DNA of 64,000 nucleotides from Hyphomicrobiales bacterium (GTDB taxonomy: Bacteria; Pseudomonadota; Alphaproteobacteria; Rhizobiales; Beijerinckiaceae). Positions 10,824-20,600 of this stretch are shown one piece after another. Below the pieces are notes generated by a model. The model made no database searches. It was not told the origin of the DNA and saw only the letters and a program-made list of their open reading frames with translations. The stretch is from NCBI GenBank assembly GCA_027484605.1, contig JAIXSR010000127.1, forward strand, positions 1 to 64,000, given 5' to 3'. Every line of letters begins with the position of its first letter. The first letter of the stretch is position 1. The position numbers and the translations under genes are program-made.

Positions 10824-10877
10824 CTTCAGGTTGGGTCTGTTCCCCCTGAAGCTAGGCCCTGGTCGAGAGAGAAACAA
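10824..10877 (-). promoter_or_regulatory. Predicted cysK promoter with overlapping inverted repeat
   Basis: On the minus strand TTGTTT (10877-10872), a 17-bp spacer and TAGCTT (10854-10849) make a plausible promoter. An inverted repeat CTTCAGG...CCTGAAG (10851-10845 and 10830-10824) begins in the -10 and its second arm contains the presumed ribosome-binding AAGG before the ATG at 10815. It could be an operator or a leader hairpin. Confidence 0.35.
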
Positions 10878-10938
10878 GTTCTCCCCGCTTGCCATTTGGA
10901 GGTCACAAGAAGAAAATCCATCTCCCCTGATGAGGATT

Positions 10939-11397
10939 TCAGGAGGAAATTCCGGTCGAGCCGAAACCGCCCTGGCCACGGGCCGTTGCATCCACCTCGC
11001 CCGTCGTCTCGAGCCGGGCCTGCAGGACCGGCGCCACCACGCATTGGGCGATGCGCTCGCCCCGCGTGAAAGACCAGGGCTCCTGACCGAGATTGATCAG
11101 CAGCACCTTCACCTCGCCGCGATAATCGGAGTCGATGGTGCCCGGTGCATTGGCCACGGTGACGCCATGCTTGAAGGCAAGGCCGGAGCGTGGCCGGATC
11201 TGCGCCTCGAACCCTTCCGGCAGGGCGAAGACGAGGCCGGTCGGGACCAGCTGCCGCTGGCCGGGCGCCAGCCGCCAGACCTCGTTCTCCGGAATGGCCG
11301 CAGCAAGATCGAACCCGGCGGCACCGGAGGTCTGGTAGGCCGGGAGCGGGAGCCCCTCGGCATGCGGCAATCGCTGAATCGGGAGGAGGACGCTCAT
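10939..11397 (-). CDS. dut: dUTP diphosphatase
   Basis: 152 residues of trimeric dUTPase, which hydrolyses dUTP to dUMP and pyrophosphate, keeping uracil out of DNA and supplying dTMP synthesis. The five family motifs are visible in order: [10 protein letters not shown] (1), [11 protein letters not shown] (2), [13 protein letters not shown] (3), RGERIAQCV (4) and the flexible C-terminal [10 protein letters not shown] (5). Its ATG overlaps the coaBC stop by 4 bp (ATGA), so it is translationally coupled to coaBC. Confidence 0.97.
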   Translation of the reverse strand: MSVLLPIQRLPHAEGLPLPAYQTSGAAGFDLAAAIPENEVWRLAPGQRQLVPTGLVFALPEGFEAQIRPRSGLAFKHGVTVANAPGTIDSDYRGEVKVLLINLGQEPWSFTRGERIAQCVVAPVLQARLETTGEVDATARGQGGFGSTGISS

Positions 11398-12662
11398 GTG
11401 CCGCTCCGGGCGAGACCCGCGAAACGCTGCATCAAGGCGGCCGCGACTTCGGTCTTTGTCATTTCCGGAAGGGTGACGACATCTTGCCCGTCAATCACAT
11501 GGACGATGTTCCTGTCGCCGCCCATCACGCCGCCGGCGGGCGAGACATCATTGGCAACGATGATATCGCAGCCCTTCCGGAGGCGCTTGGCGCGGGCATG
11601 GTCCACAACCTTCTCGGTCTCTGCCGCAAAGCCGATCACGAGCGCGGGCCGCCGGTTCGGGTGCCGGGCGATCCGGGCGAGGATATCCGGATTTTCCGTC
11701 AGCAGCAGCGGCGGAATGGCCTTGCCGTCCTTCTTGAGCTTCTGCCCGGCTTCGTCCTGCACGCGCCAGTCAGCGACGGCGGCGGCGAAAATGGCGATAT
11801 CGGCAGGCAGGGCCTGCTCGACCGCCTCGTCCATCTGCCGGGCGGTCTCGACCCGCACAACATGGACCCCCGCCGGATCGGGCAGGGTCACCGGTCCGGA
11901 AACCAGCGTCACCCGCGCGCCGAGCGCCCGCGCGGCCTCGGCCAGCGCATAGCCCTGCTTGCCGGAGGACCGGTTGGCAATGTAGCGCACGGGGTCGATC
12001 GGCTCATGGGTCGGCCCGGCCGTGATCAGCACATGCCGTCCGGCCAGCGGGCCGGTTCCGGCAGAAGCCGCCGGGGCCTGCCAGTCCGGCATGGGAATCA
12101 CGGTGCTGCCTGCAAGGGCCGCAGAAATCGCCTCGAGAATCGCGGCCGGCTCGGCCATCCGGCCGGGGCCGAATTCGCCACAGGCCATCTCGCCCGCATC
12201 GGGGCCGACAAAGCGCACACCATCCTGCTTCAGCCGCGCGAGATTGCGCTGGGTGGCCGGGTGCAGCCACATCCGGACATTCATGGCCGGGGCCATCAGG
12301 ATCCGTTTGTCGGTGGCGAGAAGCGTGGTCGAGGCGAGGTCATTGGCCAGGCCATTGGCCGCCTTGGCCATCAGATCGGCCGTAGCCGGGGCCACGACCA
12401 CGAGATCGGCGGCGCGCGAGAGCTCGATATGCCCCATCTCGACCTCGTCGGTCAGGGAAAAGAGATCTTCCTGCACCTTGTTGCCGGTCAGGCTGGCCAG
12501 GGTGAGCGGCGTGACGAACTGGCTTCCCGCCCGGGTGAGAATGACCCGGACATCGCCCCCTGCCTTGCGGATCAGCCGGACGAGTTCGGCGCTCTTGTAG
12601 GCGGCAATCCCGCCCCCGATCACCAGCAGGACCGAACGCCCCTGAAGCACGGATTGAGCCAT
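11394..12662 (-). CDS. coaBC: Bifunctional phosphopantothenoylcysteine decarboxylase / phosphopantothenate-cysteine ligase
   Basis: 422 residues catalysing two steps of coenzyme A synthesis. The N-terminal CoaC flavoprotein half shows [14 protein letters not shown], the catalytic His in [25 protein letters not shown], and the redox Cys in [14 protein letters not shown]. The C-terminal CoaB half begins near residue 190 ([29 protein letters not shown]) and has the CTP-binding and lysine-rich signatures ([21 protein letters not shown]). It starts 10 bp after ubiB and overlaps dut by 4 bp, giving a ubiB-coaBC-dut block. Confidence 0.97.
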   Translation of the reverse strand: MAQSVLQGRSVLLVIGGGIAAYKSAELVRLIRKAGGDVRVILTRAGSQFVTPLTLASLTGNKVQEDLFSLTDEVEMGHIELSRAADLVVVAPATADLMAKAANGLANDLASTTLLATDKRILMAPAMNVRMWLHPATQRNLARLKQDGVRFVGPDAGEMACGEFGPGRMAEPAAILEAISAALAGSTVIPMPDWQAPAASAGTGPLAGRHVLITAGPTHEPIDPVRYIANRSSGKQGYALAEAARALGARVTLVSGPVTLPDPAGVHVVRVETARQMDEAVEQALPADIAIFAAAVADWRVQDEAGQKLKKDGKAIPPLLLTENPDILARIARHPNRRPALVIGFAAETEKVVDHARAKRLRKGCDIIVANDVSPAGGVMGGDRNIVHVIDGQDVVTLPEMTKTEVAAALMQRFAGLARSGT

Positions 12663-12672
12663 GACATGCTCC

Positions 12673-14256
12673 TCAGGTCTTCATGGCCAGGATGGCCAGC
12701 GCCAGGGCGATTGCCCACAGCGCCCAGATGATGGACGGCGCACGGGCGGTACGGCCGCGCGCAGGGTCCGGGTCGGCCCGATGGGCCCGCTCGAACACGG
12801 CGAGGGCCGCATCCGTCCGAGTGACGAGATCCGGCAGGCGTCCGGCGGCGCGGACGAGATCCAGCGCATCCTTGCCGAGATCCTCGATGCGACCGATAGG
12901 CCCGAGATTGCGCTCGATCCATTCCCGCAGAACCGGTTCGGAAACATGCCACATGTCGAATTGCGGATCGAGATTGCGGGCAACGCCCTCGACCACGACC
13001 ATCGTCTTCTGGAGCAGGACCAGTTCCGTCCGGGTGGCCATGTCGAACAGGGCGGTGATCTCGAAAAGCAGGCCGAGGAGCTGCGCCATCGAGATCTCGG
13101 CGGCGTTGCGGCCATGGATCTTCTCGCCCACCGCGCGGAGCGCCTGCGCGAAATCCTCGACGGAATGCCGGGTCGGCACGTAACCGGCCTCGAAATGCAC
13201 CTCCGCGATGCGGCGATAGTCCCGGTGGATGAAACCGAACAGGATTTCGGCAAGGAACCGCCGCTCCGGCGGACCGAGCCGCCCCATGATGCCGAGATCG
13301 ACCGCCACGAGCTGGCCAGAGGGCATGACGAAGAGGTTGCCCGGATGCATGTCGGCATGGAAGAAGCCATCGCGCAAGGCGTGGCGGAGGAAGCTCTGCA
13401 AGGCGGTCCGGGCCAGGGCCACGCGGTCGATTCCGGCGGCATCGATGGCGGCGAGATCGTTGAGCTTGATGCCGTCGATCCATTCCATCGTCAGGCATTC
13501 GCGGGCCGTGCGTTCCCAATCGACGCCAGGCACCCGGAAATCCGGATCCTTCAGGATGTTCTCGCCCATTTCAGACAGGGCGGCGGCCTCGAAGCGGAGA
13601 TCCATCTCCAGCAGGACCGTCCGTTCGAGCGTCTCGATCACCTCGACCGGCTTCAGGCGACGTGCGGAGGCCACGAAATACTCGATCAGGCCGGCCACGA
13701 ATTTCTGGGCGGCGATGTCGCGGTTGAAGACGCGGTCGATGCCGGGGCGGCGCACCTTGACCGCAACGGGCCGGCGCTCGCCGTCGATATCGACGACGGC
13801 CTTGTGCACCTGCGCGATCGAGGCGGCCGCGACGGCCGGCCCGAATTCCACGAATAGCACGTCCAGCGGCTTGCCGAGAGCCGCTGCGACCCGACGTTCG
13901 GCCTCATCCTGCGCGAAGGCCGGCATCCGGTCCTGCAGCGCCTCGAGGTCCCGCGCCAGCGAAAAACCGACGAGATCGGGGCGGGTCGCGAGGAACTGGC
14001 CGAGCTTCACATAGGAGGGACCGAGCCGCGTCAGGGCCGCGACGATCCGCGTGCCGCGATCCCCGGCATCGCGACGGGCCAGTGCACCCAGAAGCCAGAG
14101 CAGGGGATGGAGGATGGCCGGCACCTGCCGCTTGGGCACAAGCGCGAAGACGCCTTCCCGCATCAGCACATAGCCGACATGGATCAGGTGCAGGGAATGG
14201 CGCAACGCGGCGAACAAGGGCGTCTCAGATCTTCCAGCCGGAATGGATATTGGCAA
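12673..14256 (-). CDS. ubiB: UbiB-family atypical kinase/ATPase for ubiquinone biosynthesis
   Basis: 527 residues of the ABC1/ADCK/UbiB family, needed for ubiquinone synthesis. Visible marks are KxGQ ([14 protein letters not shown]), the alanine-rich loop ([11 protein letters not shown]), ATP-site Lys (VAVKVRRP), catalytic loop [10 protein letters not shown] and metal site DLGIMG. A single C-terminal membrane helix ([16 protein letters not shown]) anchors it to the inner membrane. The only reasonable start is TTG at 14256, which overlaps the ubiE 3' end by 32 bp. A later in-frame start would cut the KxGQ-preceding helix. Confidence 0.93.
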   Translation of the reverse strand: MPISIPAGRSETPLFAALRHSLHLIHVGYVLMREGVFALVPKRQVPAILHPLLWLLGALARRDAGDRGTRIVAALTRLGPSYVKLGQFLATRPDLVGFSLARDLEALQDRMPAFAQDEAERRVAAALGKPLDVLFVEFGPAVAAASIAQVHKAVVDIDGERRPVAVKVRRPGIDRVFNRDIAAQKFVAGLIEYFVASARRLKPVEVIETLERTVLLEMDLRFEAAALSEMGENILKDPDFRVPGVDWERTARECLTMEWIDGIKLNDLAAIDAAGIDRVALARTALQSFLRHALRDGFFHADMHPGNLFVMPSGQLVAVDLGIMGRLGPPERRFLAEILFGFIHRDYRRIAEVHFEAGYVPTRHSVEDFAQALRAVGEKIHGRNAAEISMAQLLGLLFEITALFDMATRTELVLLQKTMVVVEGVARNLDPQFDMWHVSEPVLREWIERNLGPIGRIEDLGKDALDLVRAAGRLPDLVTRTDAALAVFERAHRADPDPARGRTARAPSIIWALWAIALALAILAMKT

Positions 14257-14974
14257 TGCCGCCGGTCAGCGGCCGGCAGGTCACCCGGGAGAAGCCGGCA
14301 TCGCGGATCATCTCCGAGAAGAGGTCCGGCGGCGGGAATTTGCGGATCGATTCCACAAGATAGCGATAGGGTTCGCCGTCGCCGGTGACCAGCTTGCCGA
14401 GCGGCGGAATGACGTTGAAGGAATAGGTGTCGTAGATCCGGTCCAGGACCGGCGTCTCCACCGGCGCGAATTCGAGAACCAGGAAGCGGCCGCCGCGCCT
14501 GAGCACCCGGAAGGCCTCGCTCAGCGCCAGCGGGATGCGGGGCACGTTGCGGATGCCGAAAGCGATCGTGTAGCCGTCATAGGAGCGATCCTCGAAGGCC
14601 AGGGCCTCCGCATTGCATTCGATGAAGCGGACCTGCCCGTCGAAACCGCGCGCGCGGGCGCGATCCTCGCCGACGCCGAGCATGGATGCATTGATATCGA
14701 CCACGTCGACCCGCGTCTGGGCGCTGCCGGCCTCGACAATGCGGAACGCGACATCGCCCGTGCCGCCGGCGACATCGATATGGCGGAAAGGCCCCTGCCG
14801 GGGCGGACGGAGCATGGTGACGAGAATGTCTTTCCAGAGCCGGTGCAGGCCCATGCTCATCAGGTCGTTCATCAGGTCATAGCGCGAGGCGACCTTGTGA
14901 AAGACATCATCCACCCGGGCCTGCTTGTCCGCGAGCGGAACATCCTCGAACCCGAAATGCGTTGTCTCGACCAT
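14225..14974 (-). CDS. ubiE: Ubiquinone/menaquinone C-methyltransferase
   Basis: 249 residues from ATG 14974 ([12 protein letters not shown]), preferred over an upstream in-frame start because AGGA lies 6 bases before it. UbiE signatures are present: the N-terminal [29 protein letters not shown] stretch, the SAM-binding [22 protein letters not shown], and the C-terminal [13 protein letters not shown]. It methylates demethoxy-polyprenyl benzoquinol using SAM. It is the first gene of the ubiE-ubiB-coaBC-dut operon and is divergent from mutM. Confidence 0.97.
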   Translation of the reverse strand: MVETTHFGFEDVPLADKQARVDDVFHKVASRYDLMNDLMSMGLHRLWKDILVTMLRPPRQGPFRHIDVAGGTGDVAFRIVEAGSAQTRVDVVDINASMLGVGEDRARARGFDGQVRFIECNAEALAFEDRSYDGYTIAFGIRNVPRIPLALSEAFRVLRRGGRFLVLEFAPVETPVLDRIYDTYSFNVIPPLGKLVTGDGEPYRYLVESIRKFPPPDLFSEMIRDAGFSRVTCRPLTGGIANIHSGWKI

Positions 14975-15093
14975 CACAATCCTGCCCAGCACAAGGCGGG
15001 CCGGGTGCCCGCGTCATTTCCATAGCGAAGCTTTCCGCGTCGCGCTATGGCGAGACCATAGCAAAACGTCGTGCCCAGCGCCGAGGTCATCCC

Positions 15094-15957
15094 TTGCCCG
15101 AACTTCCCGAGGTTGAAACCGTCCGGCGCGGGCTGGCCCCGCATCTCGACGGGGCCCTGATCGAGGCGCTGGTCCTGAACCGCGCCGACCTGCGTTTTCC
15201 CTTCCCGCCGGACCTCGCGCGGCGGGTCGGCGCACGACGCGTCCTGACGCTCGGAAGGCGGGCCAAGTATCTGCTGATCCCGCTCGATTCCGGGGAGACG
15301 ATGATCCTTCATCTGGGCATGAGCGGGCGGATGATCGTCGAACGGGACGGAGAGGCCGGCCAGACCGGCGCGTTCCACCATGATGTCACGCGCCTGGCGC
15401 AGCATGATCATGTGATCTTCCGGCTGGAAGGGGGCAAGCGGATCGTTTTCAACGATCCGCGTCGCTTCGGCAGCCTCGACCTCCAGCCCAGCGACAGGCT
15501 GGAAGAGGCCCCGGCCCTTGCCAGCCTGGGGCTCGAGCCGCTCGGCAATGCCCTGCATCCGGGCGCGCTTGCGACCCTTCTCGCAGGACGGCGCACGCCG
15601 ATGAAGGCCGCCCTGCTCGATCAGCGCCTGATCGCGGGGCTCGGCAATATCTATGTCTGCGAGGCCTTGCACCGGGCGCATGTCGCGCCGACGCGTCCGG
15701 CCGGCAGCCTGAAGCGTCGGGAGATCGAAGCCCTCGTCATCGCCATCCGGGATGTCCTGGCCGAGGCGATCGATGCCGGCGGCTCGACCCTGCGGGATTT
15801 CCGGCACGAGGACGGCTCGCTGGGCTATTTCCAGCATGCCTTCCGCGTCTATGACCGCGAGGGCGCGCCTTGCCCGACACCGGGCTGCCGGGGCATCGTC
15901 CGCCGGCTGGTGCAATCCGGCCGGTCGACGTTCCATTGCGTGGAATGCCAGCGGTAG
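15094..15957 (+). CDS. mutM: Formamidopyrimidine-DNA glycosylase
   Basis: 287 residues. The start is fixed at TTG 15094 because the mature enzyme needs the N-terminal PELPEVETV, whose Pro is the nucleophile and Glu the acid; GAGG lies 7 bases upstream. Lys58 (GRRAKYLL) matches the catalytic lysine. The H2TH segment ([22 protein letters not shown]) and a C-terminal zinc finger (CPTPGC...CVEC) follow. It excises 8-oxoguanine and FaPy lesions and cleaves the abasic site. It is divergent from ubiE and 120 bp before the enoyl-CoA hydratase, with which it may be co-transcribed. Confidence 0.96.
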   Translation: MPELPEVETVRRGLAPHLDGALIEALVLNRADLRFPFPPDLARRVGARRVLTLGRRAKYLLIPLDSGETMILHLGMSGRMIVERDGEAGQTGAFHHDVTRLAQHDHVIFRLEGGKRIVFNDPRRFGSLDLQPSDRLEEAPALASLGLEPLGNALHPGALATLLAGRRTPMKAALLDQRLIAGLGNIYVCEALHRAHVAPTRPAGSLKRREIEALVIAIRDVLAEAIDAGGSTLRDFRHEDGSLGYFQHAFRVYDREGAPCPTPGCRGIVRRLVQSGRSTFHCVECQR

Positions 15958-16076
15958 CGCCGGGCTTCGCGGCAGAAAAATCCGGTCCGGCACTGGACCC
16001 CTGCGTCGCCGATGTGACAGACAGGGGCGAGCCGGAGGGTCACCGTGCCGGCTGGCCGAACTGCAAGGGCAAATGC

Positions 16077-16859
16077 ATGACCGATCTTCCGACCTATGAA
16101 ACCCTTCTTGTCGAACGCCATGGCCGGGTTGGCCTCATCCGGTTCAATCGCCCGCAGGCCCTGAACGCGCTCAACCGGCAGGTGATGCTGGACCTGCTCG
16201 ACATCATGGCGCGCTTCGATGCCGATGCCGGCATCGGCTGCATGGTGCTCACCGGCTCGGAAAAGGCCTTCGCCGCCGGAGCCGACATCAAGGAAATGGC
16301 GGATCTCACCTATCCCGAGAGCTACCTCCAGGATTTCGGCAGCGGCTGGGACGCGATCACCCGGATCCGCAAGCCGATCATCGCGGCGGTTTCCGGCTTC
16401 GCGCTCGGCGGCGGCTGCGAGATCGCAATGCTCTGCGACATGATCATCGCCGCCGAGAATGCCCGGTTCGGCCAGCCCGAGATCAAGCTCGGGGTCATGC
16501 CGGGCTGGGGCGGGAGCCAGCGCCTGACGCGCGCCGTCGGCAAGGCCAAGGCGATGGATCTGTGCCTGACCGGCCGCATGATGGATGTGCATGAGGCGGA
16601 GCGTTCCGGCATGATCGCGCGGATCGTGCCGGTCGATAAGCTTGTCGAGGAGGCTATCGCGGCAGCCACCACCATCGCCGAGTTCGCCACCGAGGTCACG
16701 ATGATCACCAAGGAATCGATCAACCGCGCCTTCGAGACCACGCTGAGCGAAGGCGTGCGCTTCGAGCGCCGGACCTTCCAGGCCCTGTTCGCGACGAAGG
16801 CCCAGAAAGAAGGCATGGCGGCCTTCATCGAGAAGCGGAAGCCGAATTTCCACGGCTGA
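16077..16859 (+). CDS. Enoyl-CoA hydratase
   Basis: 260 residues of the crotonase family from ATG 16077, where homology ([26 protein letters not shown]) begins. Oxyanion-hole motifs GADIKEMA and [14 protein letters not shown] and the catalytic Glu pair (E in GCEIA, and [18 protein letters not shown]) match short-chain enoyl-CoA hydratases of beta-oxidation. Position between mutM and rpsT is a recurrent alphaproteobacterial arrangement. The exact chain-length range cannot be told from sequence. Confidence 0.93.
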   Translation: MTDLPTYETLLVERHGRVGLIRFNRPQALNALNRQVMLDLLDIMARFDADAGIGCMVLTGSEKAFAAGADIKEMADLTYPESYLQDFGSGWDAITRIRKPIIAAVSGFALGGGCEIAMLCDMIIAAENARFGQPEIKLGVMPGWGGSQRLTRAVGKAKAMDLCLTGRMMDVHEAERSGMIARIVPVDKLVEEAIAAATTIAEFATEVTMITKESINRAFETTLSEGVRFERRTFQALFATKAQKEGMAAFIEKRKPNFHG

Positions 16860-16874
16860 GGCGGGCAATCGGGG

Positions 16875-17693
16875 ATGCTCGGCACGTTCATGGGGTTCGA
16901 TCTCGGCGTCTCGGCCCTTGCGGCGCTCGGCCTTGTGCTTGCCGCCTTCGTCGCCGGCTTCGTCGATGCGATCGCCGGCGGCGGCGGGTTGATCACGGTG
17001 CCGGCCTTGCTGCTGGCCGGCGTGCCGCCGGTCGGCGCCATTGCCACGAACAAGCTTCAGGGCACGTTCGGCGTCGCCTCCTCCGCCCTGTCCTTCTATC
17101 GGGCGGGGCGGATCGACCGGGCGCTCGTCCTGCCGCTTTTCGGCGCGGCCTTCTGCGGCGGGGTGGTCGGCGCGCTTATCGCCCATCTTGCACCCACCGG
17201 ATTCCTCCGCGTCGTGATCCCGTTCCTGCTGGTCGCCATCGCGCTCTATGTGGCGATGTCGCCGAGGCTCGGGGATGCCGAGGGGCAGCCGCGGCTCAGC
17301 ATCGCGGCCTTTACCGGCACGGTGGGCGTGGGAATCGGGATCTATGACGGTGTGTTCGGGCCCGGCGCGGGTACCTTCTACCTGATCGGGCTCATCCTCC
17401 TTTGCGGATTCGGGATGATGCGCGCGGTCGCGCATACGAAAATGATGAACCTCGCCTCCAATCTCGGCGCGCTCATCTTCTTCCTGCTCGCCGGCCATAT
17501 CCTCATCGCGGTCGGGCTGATGATGGGCGCCGCCTCGGCCACCGGCGCGTGGCTGGGCGTGCGGGCCAGCCTGCGCTTCGGGCCGAAGCTGGTCCGGCCG
17601 CTGGTGGTGATCGTGGCTCTGGCCATGGCGCTGCGGCTGTTGCTGGATGCCGCCCATCCGGTCGGTGCCTGGCTCCGGGGGCTCGGCGGCTAA
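16875..17693 (+). CDS. TSUP (TauE/SafE) family permease
   Basis: 272 residues with about eight hydrophobic segments and the two repeated TSUP motifs (GFVDAIAGGGGLITVPALLL near the N-terminus, GIYDGVFGPGAGTFYLIGL in the second half). The family exports sulfite, sulfoacetate or other small organic acids across the inner membrane. It starts 15 bp after the enoyl-CoA hydratase stop and is probably co-transcribed with it. Substrate is unknown. A link to the sulfonate-type operon 8 kb away is conceivable but unsupported. Confidence 0.88.
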   Translation: MLGTFMGFDLGVSALAALGLVLAAFVAGFVDAIAGGGGLITVPALLLAGVPPVGAIATNKLQGTFGVASSALSFYRAGRIDRALVLPLFGAAFCGGVVGALIAHLAPTGFLRVVIPFLLVAIALYVAMSPRLGDAEGQPRLSIAAFTGTVGVGIGIYDGVFGPGAGTFYLIGLILLCGFGMMRAVAHTKMMNLASNLGALIFFLLAGHILIAVGLMMGAASATGAWLGVRASLRFGPKLVRPLVVIVALAMALRLLLDAAHPVGAWLRGLGG

Positions 17694-17911
17694 AGCGCCG
17701 GGACGAATCGTTTTTTCGTTGACCCCGTCCACGGAAGATGGCATGGAGCCGCTCTCGCGCCGAGTTTCCGGCGCGCTTTCATTTCAGCATGCCGGCTGGT
17801 CAGCGATCCATCGTCGACCTGCGGGCATGAAGCAGGATCGGATGGCAAGGCACGCTGAGGCGTGATATCGCCATCCGGGAACGGGTCAACGGGTCGGAGT
17901 CCCAGAAGTCG

Positions 17912-18178
17912 ATGGCGAATACCAAGTCAGCCAAGAAGGCCGCGCGGCAAACCCTGCGCCGGACCGAAGTCAACAAGGCACGCCGCAGCCGCATGCGGAC
18001 CTCGGTTCGTTATGTCGAGGAAGCGATTGCGAAGGGCGACGTCAATGCCGCGCTCGCCGCGATGAAGAAGGCGGAGCCGGAACTGGCCAAGGCCGCCCAG
18101 AACGGCATCGTTCACAAGAACATGGCCGCCCGCAAGGTGTCGCGCCTGATCCGCCAGATCCGGTCGCTTCCCGCCTGA
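17912..18178 (+). CDS. rpsT: 30S ribosomal protein S20
   Basis: 88 residues, lysine/arginine-rich and helical, beginning [13 protein letters not shown] and including the typical [12 protein letters not shown] and [12 protein letters not shown] stretches. It binds 16S rRNA early in 30S assembly. It is monocistronic, preceded by a 218-bp gap and followed by a strong terminator. Confidence 0.98.
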   Translation: MANTKSAKKAARQTLRRTEVNKARRSRMRTSVRYVEEAIAKGDVNAALAAMKKAEPELAKAAQNGIVHKNMAARKVSRLIRQIRSLPA

Positions 18179-18204
18179 CCGGCAACATCCTGGATGGCTA
18201 CCCG

Positions 18205-18231
18205 ACGCGCCGGATTCCGGCGCGTTTTTTT
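18205..18231 (+). terminator. Rho-independent terminator of rpsT
   Basis: A perfect 9-bp stem ACGCGCCGG/CCGGCGCGT with loop ATT is followed by a seven-T run, 26 bp after the rpsT stop. Confidence 0.95.
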
Positions 18232-18891
18232 GTTTCGTGGACCTGCATCCTTGCAAGAGAAATGTTTCCCGAATGCCACAGAAGGGACTTGACTCCTGAT
18301 TTATCAAGGAACGGGTCCCGGAGCGGTCAGGCATGGAAAAGCGCGCAGAATTTCTTCAATTTTCTCATGCATTTAAAGCATAAGGGCCGGATTGGGTGGT
18401 TTTTCTCACTCTCGCTGAAACGCCGCAGGAATCAGTTCGGCGAAACATTTCACCAGCGTAACGTTTTTGCCCGGAAATCATCCGGAGGTCGATTCAAACG
18501 CGCGAATCAACAACTTAATTTTCGCCGGCCAAGGGGTGGGTTCGCTGACGCGAATCAACCGGTGACCCCCGTGGCGGAAGCAGTTGGAAATCGACTATTG
18601 CACCCCGGCTGAAAGCCAGATTAAGACTTTCTTTACCGACTGACGGGGCGTGCAAAAGGGGGCTGCCTTTTCAGGGCAATCACGGCGCGAAGGGGGGCAA
18701 TGTGATTTCCAGAAAATCTGTAATCCATAATGTTTCTCGCCATGCGTGTTTAATGGGTTTCACCTGACCCGCGCGGATTTCTTCTGAATCCGTCAGACAT
18801 ACGACAATTGGACATTGACGAACGACTTTGCTGAAGCGATCCGTTTCAGTGATGGCTCGTCGTTTCACAAGTTTAGACTTCGAGAGCGATC
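18232..18891. promoter_or_regulatory. rpsT-dnaA intergenic region (dnaA control region, possible origin)
   Basis: 660 bp without a credible gene, visibly richer in A/T than its surroundings. It holds six GANTC sites (18291, 18429, 18491, 18504, 18552, 18786), an 11-base direct repeat CGCGAATCAAC (18501 and 18549) and a CtrA-like TTAA-N7-TTTA (18621-18635). No consensus DnaA box (TTATCCACA) was found on either strand, so origin function is not shown. Control of dnaA by methylation state or CtrA is the likelier reading. Confidence 0.5.
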
Positions 18892-20415
18892 ATGCTGAAG
18901 ACACCGGAAACGCAAGCTGCAGAGCAACGCCTCGATCACGAGGCCCGGACTGCACTTGGCACCGACATGGCGGGAACCGTGCTTGTCTGGGACCGCGTTC
19001 AGCGGCGCTTGCGCGCCGAATTGGGCGAGGATGTCTATACCAGCTGGTTCAAGTGCCTCGAACTCGTCCAGGTCCAGGATGACACGGTGATCCTGTCCGT
19101 TCCGACGAAATTCCTGCGCAACTGGATCCAGCAGCATTTCCTGGAGAAGATCACGGCGCATTTCCAGAAGGAGGACGGGCGCCTCACCCGCGTGACGATC
19201 ACGATGCGGTCGGCGAGCCTGCGCACCGTGCCGCGGCCGGAAGCCAGCAAGACGGCCGAGCCGGTGCGGAAATCCGCCGGACAGGAGGCTGTGCTTGCAG
19301 CCCGCCCTGCGGGTGATGCCGGCATGAAGCTGCCGGAAGCGCGCCATGCCGAAGGGCAGGATGGTGACCTGCAGGTGGGCTCGCCGCTGGACAAAAGGCT
19401 CGTGCTCGGCTCGTTCCAGGTCGGCCGGTCGAATGTCATGGCACATGCCGCCGCCATGCAGATCGTGCAGGCCAAGGTCGGCGAAATGCCGGTCTTCAAC
19501 CCGCTCTATGTCCATGCCAGCGTCGGGCTGGGCAAGACACACCTGCTGCAGGGGGCCGCCCAGGCCATCGAGAATAGCGGCCGGCGGGTCCTGTACCTGA
19601 CGGCGGAGCGCTTCATGTATGGCTTCGTCGCCTCGCTGAAGGCGCAGACGGCCATCGCCTTCAAGGACACGCTGCGCGGGATCGATGTGCTCATCATCGA
19701 CGACGCCCAGTTCCTGCACGGCCCCAAGAGCCAGCAGGAATTCTGCCATACGCTCAATGCCCTGATCGATGCCGGGAAGCAGGTCGTCGTCGCTGCGGAT
19801 CGAGCACCCTCCGATCTCGAGGGCATCGAGGAACGTGTCCAGTCACGGCTGGCCGGCGGACTCGTGGTCGAGATCGGCCCGCTGGATGATGCGTTGCGCG
19901 TGAAAATCCTCGAAAGCCGGATCCAGATCGCGAAGGCGCATCTTCCCGGGTTCGACGTGCCGCCGGATGTGATCCAGCATGTCGCGCGGATGATCACGAC
20001 GAACGGGCGCGACCTTGAAGGCGCGGTCAACCGCCTGCTGGCCCATTCGACGCTGACCGGCGGTTCGCTCGACATCGCGGCGGCCGACGAGGCCATCCGT
20101 GACCTTGTCCGGCACCGCGAACCACGCCGGGTCAAGATCGAGGATATCCAGCGCCTCGTGGCCAATCACTACAATGTCAGCCGGGCGGATATCCTCTCCT
20201 CCCGCCGCACGGCCACGGTGGTCCGGCCACGCCAGATCGCGATGTATCTCGCCAAGTCGCTGACCCTGCGCTCGCTGCCGGAAATCGGCCGCCGTTTCGG
20301 CGGACGGGACCATACGACGGTGCTTCACGCCGTTCGCAAGATCGAAGGCATGGTCACCACCGACCAGGAACTCGCCGGCGAGATCGATCACCTCAAGCGC
20401 ATGCTCCAGGAGTGA
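18892..20415 (+). CDS. dnaA: Chromosomal replication initiator DnaA
   Basis: 507 residues. Domain I ([26 protein letters not shown]) is near residue 30, followed by a variable linker to ~150. The AAA+ domain has Walker [12 protein letters not shown], Walker [13 protein letters not shown] and sensor stretches. Domain IV ends with the DNA-binding signature [16 protein letters not shown]. It melts the origin and loads DnaB. Walker A has Ala where many bacteria have Gly (HASVGLGKT), a substitution I recall from other alphaproteobacteria. The ATG has only a weak GAGAG-type ribosome-binding site. Confidence 0.98.
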   Translation: MLKTPETQAAEQRLDHEARTALGTDMAGTVLVWDRVQRRLRAELGEDVYTSWFKCLELVQVQDDTVILSVPTKFLRNWIQQHFLEKITAHFQKEDGRLTRVTITMRSASLRTVPRPEASKTAEPVRKSAGQEAVLAARPAGDAGMKLPEARHAEGQDGDLQVGSPLDKRLVLGSFQVGRSNVMAHAAAMQIVQAKVGEMPVFNPLYVHASVGLGKTHLLQGAAQAIENSGRRVLYLTAERFMYGFVASLKAQTAIAFKDTLRGIDVLIIDDAQFLHGPKSQQEFCHTLNALIDAGKQVVVAADRAPSDLEGIEERVQSRLAGGLVVEIGPLDDALRVKILESRIQIAKAHLPGFDVPPDVIQHVARMITTNGRDLEGAVNRLLAHSTLTGGSLDIAAADEAIRDLVRHREPRRVKIEDIQRLVANHYNVSRADILSSRRTATVVRPRQIAMYLAKSLTLRSLPEIGRRFGGRDHTTVLHAVRKIEGMVTTDQELAGEIDHLKRMLQE

Positions 20416-20547
20416 CGGTGCTGGCTCCGGGCCGTTGAAAATCCTGTCGATCATCGTCCGGCCTGTCCGCAAAATCGTACGGGAACCCTTGCGCTTTGGC
20501 GGGTGACGCGCCATCGTTTCCGGAACCATTTTGGAAGGATGCGCCTC

Positions 20548-20572
20548 AACCGTCTCGTTCCGAGGCGGTTTT
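20548..20572 (+). terminator. Rho-independent terminator between dnaA and dnaN
   Basis: ACCGTCTCG, loop TTC, CGAGGCGGT (one G-U pair) then five T. It sits 132 bp past the dnaA stop and 28 bp before dnaN, so dnaN probably has its own transcript or receives read-through. Confidence 0.8.
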
Positions 20573-20600
20573 TAGTCGGGAACGGGACGGAAGCGATACG

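Noticed and set aside
16875-17693. TSUP permease as sulfite exporter for the sulfonate-type operon
   Set aside because: It is 8 kb away, in a different unit with an enoyl-CoA hydratase, and the family exports many acids; there is no direct support.
18262-18612. 116-codon open frame upstream of dnaA
   Set aside because: Composition is low-complexity basic with no recognisable motif, no ribosome-binding site, and it lies across the control region; most likely chance.
18232-18891. Chromosome origin (oriC)
   Set aside because: No TTATCCACA-type box was found on either strand, so I describe it as a control region only.
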